The notes: a model not told the origin generated them from the letters alone. 64,000 nucleotides of DNA from Natronincola ferrireducens (GCF_900100845.1 NZ_FNFP01000007.1:1-64000), one strand, 5' to 3'. Shown: positions 46,472-55,858, counted from the first letter of the stretch. Numbers and translations: made by a program.

Positions 46472-47704
46472 ATGCCAAATATAGAGTTGATGAAAAAATA
46501 TGCAAGATTGCTGGTGAGACTTGGTATAAACGTACAGAAAGACAAGTATCTAGTTATAAATACAGAAGCTGAAAACTATGAAATGGTAAGATATATTGTA
46601 GATGAAGCTTTAAAAAAGGGAGCAAAGGATGTAATTGTATTTTATAAAGATATACATGTAGATAAGTCAAGAGCATTCCATTTAGATGCAGAAGATTTGT
46701 CTGCAATACCACACTGGCAACAGAAGGCTATGGAGGATTATTTCAACAATGGAGCAGATTCAATAATCTTAAAAAGCAACTATCCTAATTTTCTTGAGGA
46801 TATACCAGCAGATAAAACAAATGCACTTTCTCTATTGGAAGATAATCTAAGAAATTATGTTAGAAGAGGGGTGCAGAATAATGGAAGTCACTGGTGCATT
46901 GCATGTATTCCTAACAGAAAATGGGCAGCTTATGTTTTTCCAGAACTAGATGAGGAAAATGCATACGAAATGATGTGGAAATATATATTTAATTTCTGCA
47001 AAATAACTCTTGATAAAGATCCTGTAGAGGAATGGTATAAGGATAGAGAAACATTTTGGGAATATAAAGAAATTCTAGATAAGATGGACATAGATTATAT
47101 CCATTTTACTAATTCAAAGGGAACTGATATAAAAATAGGTATGCATAAATCAAGCTGCTGGACATGCGGTATAAACTCTCTTGATTTTAATGAAGATAAC
47201 TATCTTCCTAATTTACCTACTGCAGAAATTGCATCTTCTCCTGATAAATACAGAGTAAATGGAAGGGTATATTCTACAAAGCCCTTAGTATTCGGTGGAA
47301 AATTAGTAGATGATTTTTATATAGAATTTAAAGATGGTAAAGTAATAGAATTCTATGGAAACACAGGTAATGATGTTCTAGAAAAGATTATTAGAGCAGA
47401 TGAAGGAAGCTGTTATCTTGGAGAGGTAGCTTTAGTTTCTAAGGATTCACCTATAGCTAAGACAGATAGAATTTATTATTCTACATTGTTAGATGAAAAT
47501 GCATCTTGTCATCTTGCATTAGGCAAAGGATTCCCACAGTGTATTAAGGATTTTGCAGACAAAAAAAGCTTTGAAGCTTTCAATCTTAACGATTCATCTA
47601 TTCATGTAGATTTCATGTTTGGTTCAGATGATATGACAGCCACTGCATACACGTATAGTGGTGAAAAAATAATAATAATGAAAGATGGAATGATTACTCT
47701 ATAA
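46472..47704 (+). CDS. M29 family aminopeptidase
   Basis: 410 residues of the AmpS/PepS/AmpT family. The metal site is formed by Glu in NLPTAEIASSPD (about 252), Glu in YLGEVALV (about 318), His in ASCHLALG and the C-terminal IHVDFMFGSDDM. It releases N-terminal amino acids from peptides in the cytosol. It is the last gene of the operon; its stop overlaps the stop of the convergent CodY paralog by six bases. Confidence 0.88.
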   Translation: MPNIELMKKYARLLVRLGINVQKDKYLVINTEAENYEMVRYIVDEALKKGAKDVIVFYKDIHVDKSRAFHLDAEDLSAIPHWQQKAMEDYFNNGADSIILKSNYPNFLEDIPADKTNALSLLEDNLRNYVRRGVQNNGSHWCIACIPNRKWAAYVFPELDEENAYEMMWKYIFNFCKITLDKDPVEEWYKDRETFWEYKEILDKMDIDYIHFTNSKGTDIKIGMHKSSCWTCGINSLDFNEDNYLPNLPTAEIASSPDKYRVNGRVYSTKPLVFGGKLVDDFYIEFKDGKVIEFYGNTGNDVLEKIIRADEGSCYLGEVALVSKDSPIAKTDRIYYSTLLDENASCHLALGKGFPQCIKDFADKKSFEAFNLNDSSIHVDFMFGSDDMTATAYTYSGEKIIIMKDGMITL

Positions 47705-48496
47705 AGAGTAATCATTGTCTTTTATTTTTTCTATAATAGCAGATCTTATATATTTGTTTAATATTTTTATATATGTTCCTTTTACGCCAAGACATTTTGT
47801 TTCTATAGTACCGGCACTTTCAAGCTTTTTGATAGTGCTACTTATTATGGAACGTGTAACATATGCACTGGCGGAGACTTTATTAAGTATAATAGTCGCT
47901 TCATCCTCATGCATATTTTCTATTATGGCAGCTGCAGCGGTTAATTCACTAAATGACAATGACTTTAATGCCAGATTTGTATATGTTTTTTCTATAGCCT
48001 CTGCTTCAATCTGCTTCTGCTGTTGTCTCATCAGTTCTAAAGAAATTATAACAGAGGCATAATCATATAAAAACTCTTCATTAACATCAAAAGCTTTTTC
48101 ATATCGTATAAGGAGTATGCCTGATATTTTAATGAAATTGCAAAATATAGGAACTAAAGAAAAATATCTGTTTTTATATATACACTTAGTTACACCAGGG
48201 CATGTACATTTAGGCTTGTTCTCAAATGAATTATGAATAACATTATCTGTATTTCTGAAAATATCCATGTAAATGTCAGGCATAGTATAATTAACAAGAG
48301 AATCTTTGTTATGGATACACTGTGAACTTAATGGAGCATAGTATGAAAAAATGTTTCCATCATTATTAAATAAATATATATTTGAGGATAAAATATCTCC
48401 AAGCTGCATACATAATTCATCCAATGGAATAAAATTTGTAGATGATTTTTTTAATACTGAATTCAAACATTTTAGTTTATTTATAACTTCACTCAT
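47699..48496 (-). CDS. CodY paralog
   Basis: 265 residues with the CodY layout: an N-terminal GAF-like ligand domain (1-155), a linker helix (RQQQKQIEAEAIEK) and a winged helix-turn-helix (about 200-247) in which VTRSIISSTIKKLESAGTIE and LGVKGTYIKILN match CodY closely. The GAF domain diverges strongly and carries a cysteine group C97, C99, C105 not expected in CodY. It is tail-to-tail with the peptide operon and is a good candidate for its local regulator. It is probably not the global codY of this organism, which usually lies in the clpQY region. Confidence 0.82.
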   Translation of the reverse strand: MSEVINKLKCLNSVLKKSSTNFIPLDELCMQLGDILSSNIYLFNNDGNIFSYYAPLSSQCIHNKDSLVNYTMPDIYMDIFRNTDNVIHNSFENKPKCTCPGVTKCIYKNRYFSLVPIFCNFIKISGILLIRYEKAFDVNEEFLYDYASVIISLELMRQQQKQIEAEAIEKTYTNLALKSLSFSELTAAAAIIENMHEDEATIILNKVSASAYVTRSIISSTIKKLESAGTIETKCLGVKGTYIKILNKYIRSAIIEKIKDNDYSL

Positions 48497-48746
48497 TTAT
48501 ACAAAACTCCAATATAATATTTTTATCATAGTTATGGCTTATTATTCAATATAGTATACCCTTTTTAAAACAAAGTCAATAATTATGAACTAATCAGTAA
48601 CGTAGTTCCTCTATAGCATTATAAATAGGCATATTTCTTAACTGCTAACAATCACTTTAGACCACTTATTTTTTAAATTGAACATAAAATATAGAAGATC
48701 TAAAATAAAATTTTTAATTATATATATCACTTTTCTATCAACCGTC

Positions 48747-48773
48747 AAACTCCCGTGGCAAAGAAGGGAGTTT
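48747..48773 (+). repeat. small inverted repeat
   Basis: AAACTCCC (48747-48754) pairs with GGGAGTTT (48766-48773), followed by TGTGCTAAG. It recalls the ACTCCC/GGGAGT stems of the interspersed elements A and B, but the order of flanking words differs. Confidence 0.4.
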
Positions 48774-48798
48774 TGTGCTAAGTAATTTTTTTTAAAAA

Positions 48799-48827
48799 TT
48801 GCAAATAATTTTAAAGTGTGATATACT
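48799..48827 (+). promoter_or_regulatory. promoter-like sequence without obvious gene
   Basis: TTGCAA (48799-48804), 17 bases, TATACT (48822-48827). The next plausible gene start is 490 bases away, so it might drive an untranslated RNA or be unused. The gap 48497-49317 otherwise holds only a 26-codon frame (49148-49228) and a terminator. Confidence 0.4.
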
Positions 48828-49190
48828 TAATAGGTTAGTTTATAAGTTATAAAAGCTGGTTATATTAAGATTAAATTATTTTTTATAATAATCTTATCGT
48901 TAGTTTCAAAATTGCTATGAAGATGCTTTTCATTTTATTTCTAAGGTTTACAACAATTACCATACCTTCCTTAGGGTGTATTAAAGATTTTAAAATAGCC
49001 CTTTCAAATATCTAATAATGAAAGTAGATTTATTCTATTCTTGAATTTTTCATATAAATTATTAAAACAAATAATTGCACACGTATTCTCATTAATTTTT
49101 ATAAGATGATTGTTATGAGTTCCTAATAATAGCTATTATTTTATGGGATGTCTTTAGGTGATGAAGAAGTACTTAATACAAGACTGGTTG

Positions 49191-49218
49191 CTAACATACT
49201 CTTTATGTTAGTTTTTTT
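49191..49218 (+). terminator. Rho-independent terminator
   Basis: CTAACAT (49191-49197) pairs with ATGTTAG (49205-49211), followed by seven T residues. It lies 370 bases after the promoter-like sequence and inside a short frame (MSLGDEEVLNTR, 49148-49228). Confidence 0.65.
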
Positions 49219-49317
49219 GTTATGGTGATTCTTGCATAGAGGAAAGAATATACTTACGAATATATTATTGTTACTATACTTATGAACAATGATTAATTGG
49301 AAAGGAGGTGTCTTTTA

Positions 49318-49857
49318 ATGACACAACATTTAATATTAACCCTTATTGGATTATTTTTAGTAACGGTATTTGCTAATATTTTAGCAACACTTAAAAGCAT
49401 ATTAATGGCAAAAAAAATTATGAACCCAGTGTATATCTTAGTATTTGTTGATGCTATCATTTTTGCAACAGTTGTTGGCAAGGTAACTAGCTCAAATGGA
49501 TTTCATTTTGCAGTTGCATATGCATTAGGAAAAACATTAGGTGTTTTTATCGGTAGTATAATCGAAGAACGGCTTGCTCTAGGGATATTAGAAGTAGATA
49601 TATTTTTAAATAATAAAAGTAAAATGATCCAAATAGCAGAAAATCTCAGAGAAGAAGGCTATACAGTTAATAATTTTTTAGCACGAGGAAATAATGGCGA
49701 TAGAAGATACAAGTTAGAGGTTATTATAAGGAGAAAAGAATTCAGAGTACTTGAAGATATTATGGATAAATGTGGCGTAACAAAGCCAACTTTAAAGATT
49801 AAAAATATTAATAAGGTGGAAGGTAAAATTACCACAACAAGGATAAAGGCAATTTAA
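49318..49857 (+). CDS. UPF0316/DUF2179-type membrane protein
   Basis: 179 residues. The N-terminal half has three membrane helices (IGLFLVTVFANILATLKSILMAKK and following), and the C-terminal half is a soluble DUF2179-like domain (about 95-165) with YKLEVIIRRKEF. This is the UPF0316/YebE family; function unknown. AAAGGAGGTG before the ATG at 49318 sets the start. Confidence 0.82.
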   Translation: MTQHLILTLIGLFLVTVFANILATLKSILMAKKIMNPVYILVFVDAIIFATVVGKVTSSNGFHFAVAYALGKTLGVFIGSIIEERLALGILEVDIFLNNKSKMIQIAENLREEGYTVNNFLARGNNGDRRYKLEVIIRRKEFRVLEDIMDKCGVTKPTLKIKNINKVEGKITTTRIKAI

Positions 49858-49877
49858 GCAAGGCGAAGAATTGTGGA

Positions 49878-49982
49878 TTAGCCATCCTCTTTTGGAATCA
49901 ATGTACTTAAAATCATAATCAACAGCTCATTAAGATCTTTAGCGTCTGTATCTACTGAAAATTCCTGAATAATCTTATTCAT
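49878..49982 (-). CDS. small ORF, unknown
   Basis: A 34-residue frame starting MNKIIQEFSV and ending STLIPKEDG, with GGGGGAT before the ATG. Composition is protein-like and it is convergent with the UPF0316 gene. No family recognised; could be a fragment. Confidence 0.4.
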   Translation of the reverse strand: MNKIIQEFSVDTDAKDLNELLIMILSTLIPKEDG

Positions 49983-50098
49983 CTAACATCCCCCATAAAA
50001 CTATATGTCTACATGGGAAACAATAGAACTAAACATAGGTGGGGACAAGCTATTCCCCTTATTGCATCGGTAAAAATGCAACCTGCCATATTCTCTTT

Positions 50099-50416
50099 TC
50101 ATTTTTTACTAACTGAAAAGAGTAAATAAAAGGATTTTGAATAGATTTTTGCCACAAACTTAATAACAAAATATATGATTAATATGTTAATTAGTAGAAT
50201 TGCTGGGTCTATAGATAATCCTGCATTACCAGTAAAAAAATTAGCTCCAAACCATCTACTTGAAGGTTCGGTTTGAAAAAAGGTTATATAGTTTATAGGA
50301 AAACCATATTGATACCTCAATATGGCGGTTGATTCCCCTGGACTACTTGGTAAGATTAATGTAGTCATTATAGCAATAATAGTGCTTGATATAAAAAAGG
50401 TTCTTCTGTTATTCAT
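50099..50416 (-). CDS. hypothetical membrane protein
   Basis: 105 residues with two hydrophobic helices, at about 8-24 and 70-92, and a polar loop between. The GAGGAGGAAG site sets the start. It may form a unit with the lipoprotein upstream on the same strand, 117 bases away. Function unknown. Confidence 0.6.
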   Translation of the reverse strand: MNNRRTFFISSTIIAIMTTLILPSSPGESTAILRYQYGFPINYITFFQTEPSSRWFGANFFTGNAGLSIDPAILLINILIIYFVIKFVAKIYSKSFYLLFSVSKK

Positions 50417-50533
50417 ATTTCTTCCTCCTCGTATAATATTTCCAGTATCTTTCCTAAAAAATCCTTTTTTAAAAGATCATGGGTATACTTTATATCTACA
50501 ATGAATTAACCGTTGTACATATTGCTATACAAA

Positions 50534-50881
50534 CTAATCCAATAGCTTAATTCTGTAACATTTTCCAATTTGTGCAGGATAGCTTTCTGCGATTTGACCA
50601 TTATAAAAGATCTCAGTTTGCATTCCTATTTGGATGTCATCAATTTTTATTTCCATATCCTGAGAATCTAATAGGGTTGCATCATTAACAGATACCTTGA
50701 TTCGGTCAGCAGAATTCAACTCGGTAGAGCCTTCTTTGGGTTCTACTAACAGATAGGACTCGTTGTTCTCCAGCACCGTTGCACTAAAGGAAACCCCATT
50801 ACTATCTTCTGAATTAGTACAGGCGGTTAAAATTGCAAACGTCATTATTACATACATAATCAAAAAAATTTTTTTATTCAC
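50534..50881 (-). CDS. small DUF3221-like lipoprotein
   Basis: 115 residues. The signal peptide ends in ILTACT (lipidated Cys21). The rest is a small beta domain (FSATVLENNESYLLVEPKEG, then IQIGMQTEIFYNGQIAESYPAQI) typical of DUF3221-type proteins on the Gram-positive surface. Function unknown. Confidence 0.75.
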   Translation of the reverse strand: MNKKIFLIMYVIMTFAILTACTNSEDSNGVSFSATVLENNESYLLVEPKEGSTELNSADRIKVSVNDATLLDSQDMEIKIDDIQIGMQTEIFYNGQIAESYPAQIGKCYRIKLLD

Positions 50882-51040
50882 TATAAATCTCTCCCTTCAG
50901 TTCCTAGACGATTCATAAGTAAGATTAGTTCCATGTAACACTAACCTTTAATACGTAAAATTCTCCATATCTTTTTGCAGACTATTTTCTTCTTTCATTA
51001 AATCAACCTTCATCTAAAATCCTTAAATAAATGATATTGA

Positions 51041-51706
51041 TCAGTTGGTTATTGAATCAAAAAAATTTTCATCCAAAAACGTATTTTGCGTTTGAGCTTC
51101 AGCCTTTGATTCGTACACTACAAAGTCTGATATGCTTTTAATATTTGATATTAGCAGGTCAATAGAGCTGGGATTCTTAGAAAGCTTAAGTATTTCTGCA
51201 ATTTCACCCTGGTTTTTAAGGTATTGACATTCATTCTCTACTTTCTTTAGCCCTATGGCATTTATATCATAGGATGCATCCACTTGTTCATATCGAATGA
51301 TATCTCGCCAGTAGGGATAAAAAGTAATAAGCTCTAAGAATTCTTTTAAATTATCTGCTATCTTTCCATACATTCCCTCGTGATTTACATACCCAACAGG
51401 GCAATTTTCATCTTGCATGCCTCCCATATCACCGATTGTACCAAAGCAATTTCCTTCACTATCAACAGCAAAAATCCAAAAACACGGAACAGGGTAAAAT
51501 TGAAAATCATCTAGGTTTTGTGTGGTACAAAAAATCAAATCGCAATTATCCTCCAATAGTTTATAAATTTTTAGATTTTTTTCATTTTCAGGAAGGGGAA
51601 CAATATTTTTTCCTGCAAAAACAACTTTCACTTCTGGCTTGAAATAATATACTGCTGGTTGATTTTTTCCTTCAATATCTATCAATAATTTTTCAGATGT
51701 ATCCAC
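51041..51706 (-). CDS. SMI1/KNR4 (SUKH)-like protein
   Basis: 221 residues, soluble. The central part (VPCFWIFAVDSEGNCFGTIGDMGG, then GYVNHEGMYGKIADNLKEFLELITFYPYWRDII) has the SUKH pattern of a strand-turn with a conserved gly-rich loop and a following helix. SUKH proteins often act as immunity proteins for secreted toxins. No toxin was recognised beside it, so the role is open. Confidence 0.5.
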   Translation of the reverse strand: MDTSEKLLIDIEGKNQPAVYYFKPEVKVVFAGKNIVPLPENEKNLKIYKLLEDNCDLIFCTTQNLDDFQFYPVPCFWIFAVDSEGNCFGTIGDMGGMQDENCPVGYVNHEGMYGKIADNLKEFLELITFYPYWRDIIRYEQVDASYDINAIGLKKVENECQYLKNQGEIAEILKLSKNPSSIDLLISNIKSISDFVVYESKAEAQTQNTFLDENFFDSITN

Positions 51707-52299
51707 TAGACTTCAATCCTTTCTAGTTATTAGAGTATCGTTACTTGGTAAAAATCATCTGTGACACCTTTATTAAGAAGAAAAACATATTTTAGAATGA
51801 ACATGTAATCCCTCACTACTTCAAATCAAATAGATTTATTATACCTTTGTCATCCACTATAAAAATAAAACACATTAGGTCTTGTAAAATTATATTACTA
51901 CTTCTATAGTATCATCGACACACAAAAACCACAAATTATGGAATTGATATAATCAATTTATTCAATGCATATGTATTCTGTAGAGACTGATCTGTTTTTC
52001 ACAGGGAATACGGATTGGGATAAAGCCTTCTTACTTCTTGCCATTTCATAAGAAACACCTTTTAATATTTCAACATATTTATTATAGTAGGTTTAGAGGA
52101 TAGGTTTAGACAAAAGGATAACTAGCTTTGGAAATTATTGCAGGGATGAGGGAGTTAGGGTAGAAGTAAACAAACAGGTAAGCTTAATGACATAGTTAGA
52201 TGAAAAATATAAAGGAGTTAAACTGATATCAAATTGCACTAACCTTTTTTAATTAGGTTAAATAGGATAGGTTCAATATTAAGAGTAAGGGGGAGGAAA
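51707..52299. other. gene-poor interval with decayed sequence
   Basis: No complete gene. On the minus strand 51999-52049 reads MKWQEVRRLYPNPYSL before a stop, which looks like the N terminus of a protein common in clostridia (MKWQEVR-L-P), so this is probably a gene remnant. Nothing else is supported. Confidence 0.4.
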
Positions 52300-52803
52300 T
52301 TGAAAAGTATTATAAGGAGATACATTTATTTTTTCTTAGCTATTACAACTTATTTAATTATACATGAAGGGGTTCATGCTATACAAGCACATATATATGG
52401 AATCTATAAAGGTATGGGTATATCACCATTTGGAGTAGAGATTTTAATTACACAGCCACTTACAATTGGAGGGGTTAAGCTTGTATTATTTTCAGGGCTT
52501 AGTAGTACTGTAACAGTAACAATTGGCTATATTTTACTAATACTCCTGCCTAAAATACTGAAGTTGAGGACACAGATAGTGAAGAACTACTTGTATTATG
52601 TGATTTTGATTTTCCTATTACTTGACCCATTATATATCTCACTATTATCTTTTTTAGTGGGTGGAGATATCAATGGTATTGCTCTAGGATTAGATGTGTC
52701 CTATATGTCAGTAAGAATTGTCTACATTTTAATTTTTGTTTTAAATTTATTTTTAGTATATAGAAAACTTTATCCCGCCTACAACTCCAAGAAATTTAAT
52801 TAA
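52300..52803 (+). CDS. M50-like membrane metalloprotease
   Basis: 167 residues, about five helices. HEGVH (H22, E23, H26) lies in the first helix, and DPLYISLLSFLVGGDINGI (about 117-135) supplies the likely third ligand Asp, as in small M50-type intramembrane peptidases. TTG start after AAGGGGGAGG. It is followed by small membrane proteins on the same strand. Substrate unknown; it could also be a non-peptidase relative. Confidence 0.6.
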   Translation: MKSIIRRYIYFFLAITTYLIIHEGVHAIQAHIYGIYKGMGISPFGVEILITQPLTIGGVKLVLFSGLSSTVTVTIGYILLILLPKILKLRTQIVKNYLYYVILIFLLLDPLYISLLSFLVGGDINGIALGLDVSYMSVRIVYILIFVLNLFLVYRKLYPAYNSKKFN

Positions 52804-52858
52804 GTTTCATTGAACTTGGGGAAAAGATGCACTGTAAATAATATTTGGAGGTATGAAG

Positions 52859-52972
52859 ATGGGAGCATCTATAGTATTTGCCATACCTGTATTGATAGCT
52901 GCTGCTGTTTTTATAGGAATAGGCATATTTGCATTAAGAAAGGAAACACCTATGCATTTAAGGAGAGGGTAA
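52859..52972 (+). CDS. tiny membrane protein (SdpI/DUF3784-like start)
   Basis: 37 residues: MGASIVFAIPVLIAAAVF, then IGIFALRKETPMHLRRG. The ending resembles the first cytoplasmic loop of SdpI/DUF3784-type membrane proteins, so this may be a truncated relative. GGAGG lies eight bases before the ATG. The stop is one base before the next gene. Confidence 0.45.
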   Translation: MGASIVFAIPVLIAAAVFIGIGIFALRKETPMHLRRG

Positions 52973-52973
52973 T

Positions 52974-53345
52974 ATGACAACCAAACGACCTAAGGGAGTA
53001 ACTTTCATTGGATATTTTTATATTTTCGGTGCAATTGCACTTTTATTATCTCTGGTTTTAGGTACCAAGCAAGACGTACCAATAGGTTTAAGATTTGGCA
53101 TGCCTCATGTGCCAGAAAATGTTATAGTGCCATTTATAGTAGTATTGTCACTGGTTATTTCATATGGATATTTAACATTGAAAAAGTGGGGTTATTGGCT
53201 GATGATACTCTATTCGTTATTATTTTTACTTATAAGTTTGAGTTTATTAATTGAATACAATACCCAACCCTTTATCGGCAATACAATATGGTCAATATTT
53301 GTTATAATTTACACCTCCAGAAAAAAGAAGGCTTTTTTAAAATGA
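52974..53345 (+). CDS. hypothetical membrane protein
   Basis: 123 residues, four hydrophobic helices, N terminus TTKRPKGVTFIGYFYIFGA of a type common to small Firmicute membrane proteins. It follows the tiny ORF directly and has AGGAGAGG before the ATG. Function unknown. Confidence 0.65.
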   Translation: MTTKRPKGVTFIGYFYIFGAIALLLSLVLGTKQDVPIGLRFGMPHVPENVIVPFIVVLSLVISYGYLTLKKWGYWLMILYSLLFLLISLSLLIEYNTQPFIGNTIWSIFVIIYTSRKKKAFLK

Positions 53346-53511
53346 GACTAAGGTATATGATACATTTTCTTTTTAAGGGGAATTTGACGCATTAGATGTC
53401 ATACATACAGGCGACCTGTGGTCCCCCGGTTCCTACACATCTTCTATTCACGACGAATTGGATAAAGAGTGTAAAATGAAAATAATTTATTTTATAGAGG
53501 AGGTATCACAA

Positions 53512-53724
53512 TTGAAAGGATTTATTTCTACCTTTTTTGCTTGTATTGTTATTTGTTTGATTGCCACATTTTTCTTCGCTAGTTTTTTAGATAATATTTG
53601 GGCTATTATTGTTTTTATTGCATTCCTATTAGCAGTGTTAATTACAGTTTTTTTGAATCAGGAGTCTAGAATTGAAGAATTGGAAAAGAAAATGGAAAAG
53701 TTATTAAATAATGAACTGGATTAA
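53512..53724 (+). CDS. small membrane protein with coiled-coil tail
   Basis: 70 residues: two hydrophobic helices (about 5-45) and a charged C-terminal helix (ESRIEELEKKMEKLLN) able to form a coiled coil. The TTG at 53512 is chosen for AGAGGAGGT just upstream; the frame is open further back to 53379. Function unknown. Confidence 0.55.
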   Translation: MKGFISTFFACIVICLIATFFFASFLDNIWAIIVFIAFLLAVLITVFLNQESRIEELEKKMEKLLNNELD

Positions 53725-53827
53725 GAAATACCCTCACAGCTGCTTTTAAAGACGACACAGGTAAAACATTTTAATTACCTACATGATACTCTATTTATTA
53801 TTAGGTTCTTAATAGGAGGTTGATTCC

Positions 53828-54109
53828 ATGAAAGAAGATAATAGTTTCCATAAGGATATGGAGGATTTAAATGAATGGCAACAGAATCAATATAATCCTG
53901 GACACTATATTGGCACTGGAAGAGTTCAAAGACCCATTTTAAACTTAGCAAAATACCCTGTATTGCTGATTATATCAGGTTTAGTAGGATTAATTGTACC
54001 AATTATGCTTTTGCTATTAACTGATATTGCTATAACAGAATTGCTTTTTCTTTTCTTCCCTCCTTCTATTTTTCTAATAGGAGGTATCTTAAGGCTTAGA
54101 CGCAAGTAA
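53828..54109 (+). CDS. 93-residue membrane protein, intact copy
   Basis: A charged N-terminal part (MKEDNSFHKDMEDLNEW), then two membrane helices and a basic end (GGILRLRRK). TAGGAGG precedes the ATG. A second, frameshifted copy lies in opposite orientation at 63410-63682. Function unknown. Confidence 0.7.
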   Translation: MKEDNSFHKDMEDLNEWQQNQYNPGHYIGTGRVQRPILNLAKYPVLLIISGLVGLIVPIMLLLLTDIAITELLFLFFPPSIFLIGGILRLRRK

Positions 54110-54215
54110 TTCAATGAATATACTTTAACTTATAGTTACTTCTATATAAAAACTGTTAAGGAATAGAAATATATGCTTAATATACTAGCTTATATATCTA
54201 TTCTTTCATTTTTCA

Positions 54216-54371
54216 TCAGTTAACCATGCTGTGTTTGTAATATCTCAATGCAGGTAAACTTGATAAAGGTATTATTGGCATATCAACATCCATTAGTCTT
54301 TCGCCATTTGTACCTATGAAAGTCATCATCACAATAGTGACAGGTTTTAAAAATTTACTCTTCCTGTCCAT
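54216..54371 (-). CDS. small ORF, unknown
   Basis: 51 residues starting MDRKSKFLKPV, with GGGAGGG upstream. It may be a gene remnant. The other part of the gap 54110-54623 holds an imperfect hairpin (AAGGAGGTTGT near 54513 with ACAACCTTCTT near 54560) and nothing else. Confidence 0.3.
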   Translation of the reverse strand: MDRKSKFLKPVTIVMMTFIGTNGERLMDVDMPIIPLSSLPALRYYKHSMVN

Positions 54372-54623
54372 AGTACCCTCCCTGTGTATAAAGCTAATGC
54401 TCTATTAACTCGTTTATTGCACATAATCTATCAAATTCACCTTAAAAAGATAAAGTATCATAAAAGGTAAGAAAAGAAAGATTCTTCATTGCTTTCAGAA
54501 TGAATGAGGACTAAGGAGGTTGTCATCCTGAGTTTCTTTATTAAGTGAAAAGATGTTATAACAACCTTCTTTGTAGTATACTACTAGCTCATTTATGCAA
54601 ATACTTTGCTCTATGATGTTTTT

Positions 54624-55352
54624 TTATGTCCCATGATAAACGCGTAATTTTATTGTTGGTTTTTCTGAAAAGGTTAAATTATATTCGGCTATTGCTCCAT
54701 TCTTCAGAGGAACTCTCAACTCCATGTTCTTGTCATGCCTAAATGCCCATATTTCTGCTCCGTTGTTGTTCAAAGAGTGATTAATATAGTCATCATAAAA
54801 TTTCTCAATAGCTGTGATAAATTCTTTTAAATAGCTTGTTTTTATCTGCCATTCATAGGAATACACAGTTGTTTTGCCCTTTGTTTCATAACTTTCTCCA
54901 ACCATTGCTGCAGATTCTCCAAAATTATTGATTATTTCCTGGAGAGAATCACATTCAAGCAGGAATTTTAATTGTTTTTCATCAAATTGTATCTTATTTG
55001 GAGTTTTAAATTGAACCATCTTATTTAATATTCTTGGTTCTTCATCTTTGCTAACAAATACACTAATGTAACCATAAGGAAAGTGCCAAGAGTAAATAGT
55101 TTCAGCAAAGTTTGTACTTTTTTTATTTAAGATACCATCTATTTCCTCTATGTTGGTATTAGTAGTTATTTTCTTATAGGCTTCATAAATATTTGAGTTT
55201 TTCATCTCCTCTAAAGTAAACTCCTGTCTCAACAATGCTTTTATGTTTAACTTAAATTCAGATGTCTGGTAATTTACGCTTTTGAATATCATCAGCAAAT
55301 ATATAGATATTGACAAGCCCAAAAATATTAGTATATATTTCTTTCTCAACAA
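54624..55352 (-). CDS. membrane-anchored hypothetical protein
   Basis: 242 residues with an uncleaved N-terminal signal anchor (about 5-24) and an extracytoplasmic domain with mixed alpha/beta pattern. No recognised domain. Part of a minus-strand series of surface proteins. Confidence 0.6.
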   Translation of the reverse strand: MLRKKYILIFLGLSISIYLLMIFKSVNYQTSEFKLNIKALLRQEFTLEEMKNSNIYEAYKKITTNTNIEEIDGILNKKSTNFAETIYSWHFPYGYISVFVSKDEEPRILNKMVQFKTPNKIQFDEKQLKFLLECDSLQEIINNFGESAAMVGESYETKGKTTVYSYEWQIKTSYLKEFITAIEKFYDDYINHSLNNNGAEIWAFRHDKNMELRVPLKNGAIAEYNLTFSEKPTIKLRVYHGT

Positions 55353-55441
55353 CTCGCCCTCCCCTTCACCGAATACGCCTTAAATAGATAATTTGTAGCA
55401 GGTGAACTATAAATAGCCATAGTTAGGTTTTTATGATTTTG

Positions 55442-55822
55442 TTATAAAGGCTTATCTTTCATATCAATTACTTTATTTTTTTCTTTGTAAACATAATAGA
55501 AAAACCCTGCCATTAATACATTCCCAACTATTAATCCTATTAATACTGCTGAATCGAATTTGTTAGATATTAAATAATTAATGCTACTGACAGTTCTAAT
55601 AATAATCGATATACAGTATACAATAATTATACTATAGTAATGAATTAATTTTTTATCTTGTAAATTTATAGCTGAAAAGAATAATATTGCACCAAAAATA
55701 ATCGATGTAGAAGGATATAAATATATAATTTCTTTTGTAGATAAAAAGCTACGTAAGTAAGGCCAACCCATATAAAGATAATAGAATCCGTGTAGTGCTA
55801 TTATTGGTTGTATAAAGTTCAC
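55442..55822 (-). CDS. hypothetical membrane protein
   Basis: 126 residues with about four membrane helices. An AGGGAGGTGA site precedes the ATG. It follows the WG-repeat gene's 5' neighbour by no operon link. Function unknown. Confidence 0.6.
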   Translation of the reverse strand: MNFIQPIIALHGFYYLYMGWPYLRSFLSTKEIIYLYPSTSIIFGAILFFSAINLQDKKLIHYYSIIIVYCISIIIRTVSSINYLISNKFDSAVLIGLIVGNVLMAGFFYYVYKEKNKVIDMKDKPL

Positions 55823-55858
55823 AAGAAATCACCTCCCTAGTATAATTAAACGTAATTG

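Noticed and set aside
53379-53511. Upstream extension of the small coiled-coil membrane protein
   Set aside because: The frame is open from 53379, but the ribosome site AGAGGAGGT points to the TTG at 53512, and the extension resembles no protein I know.
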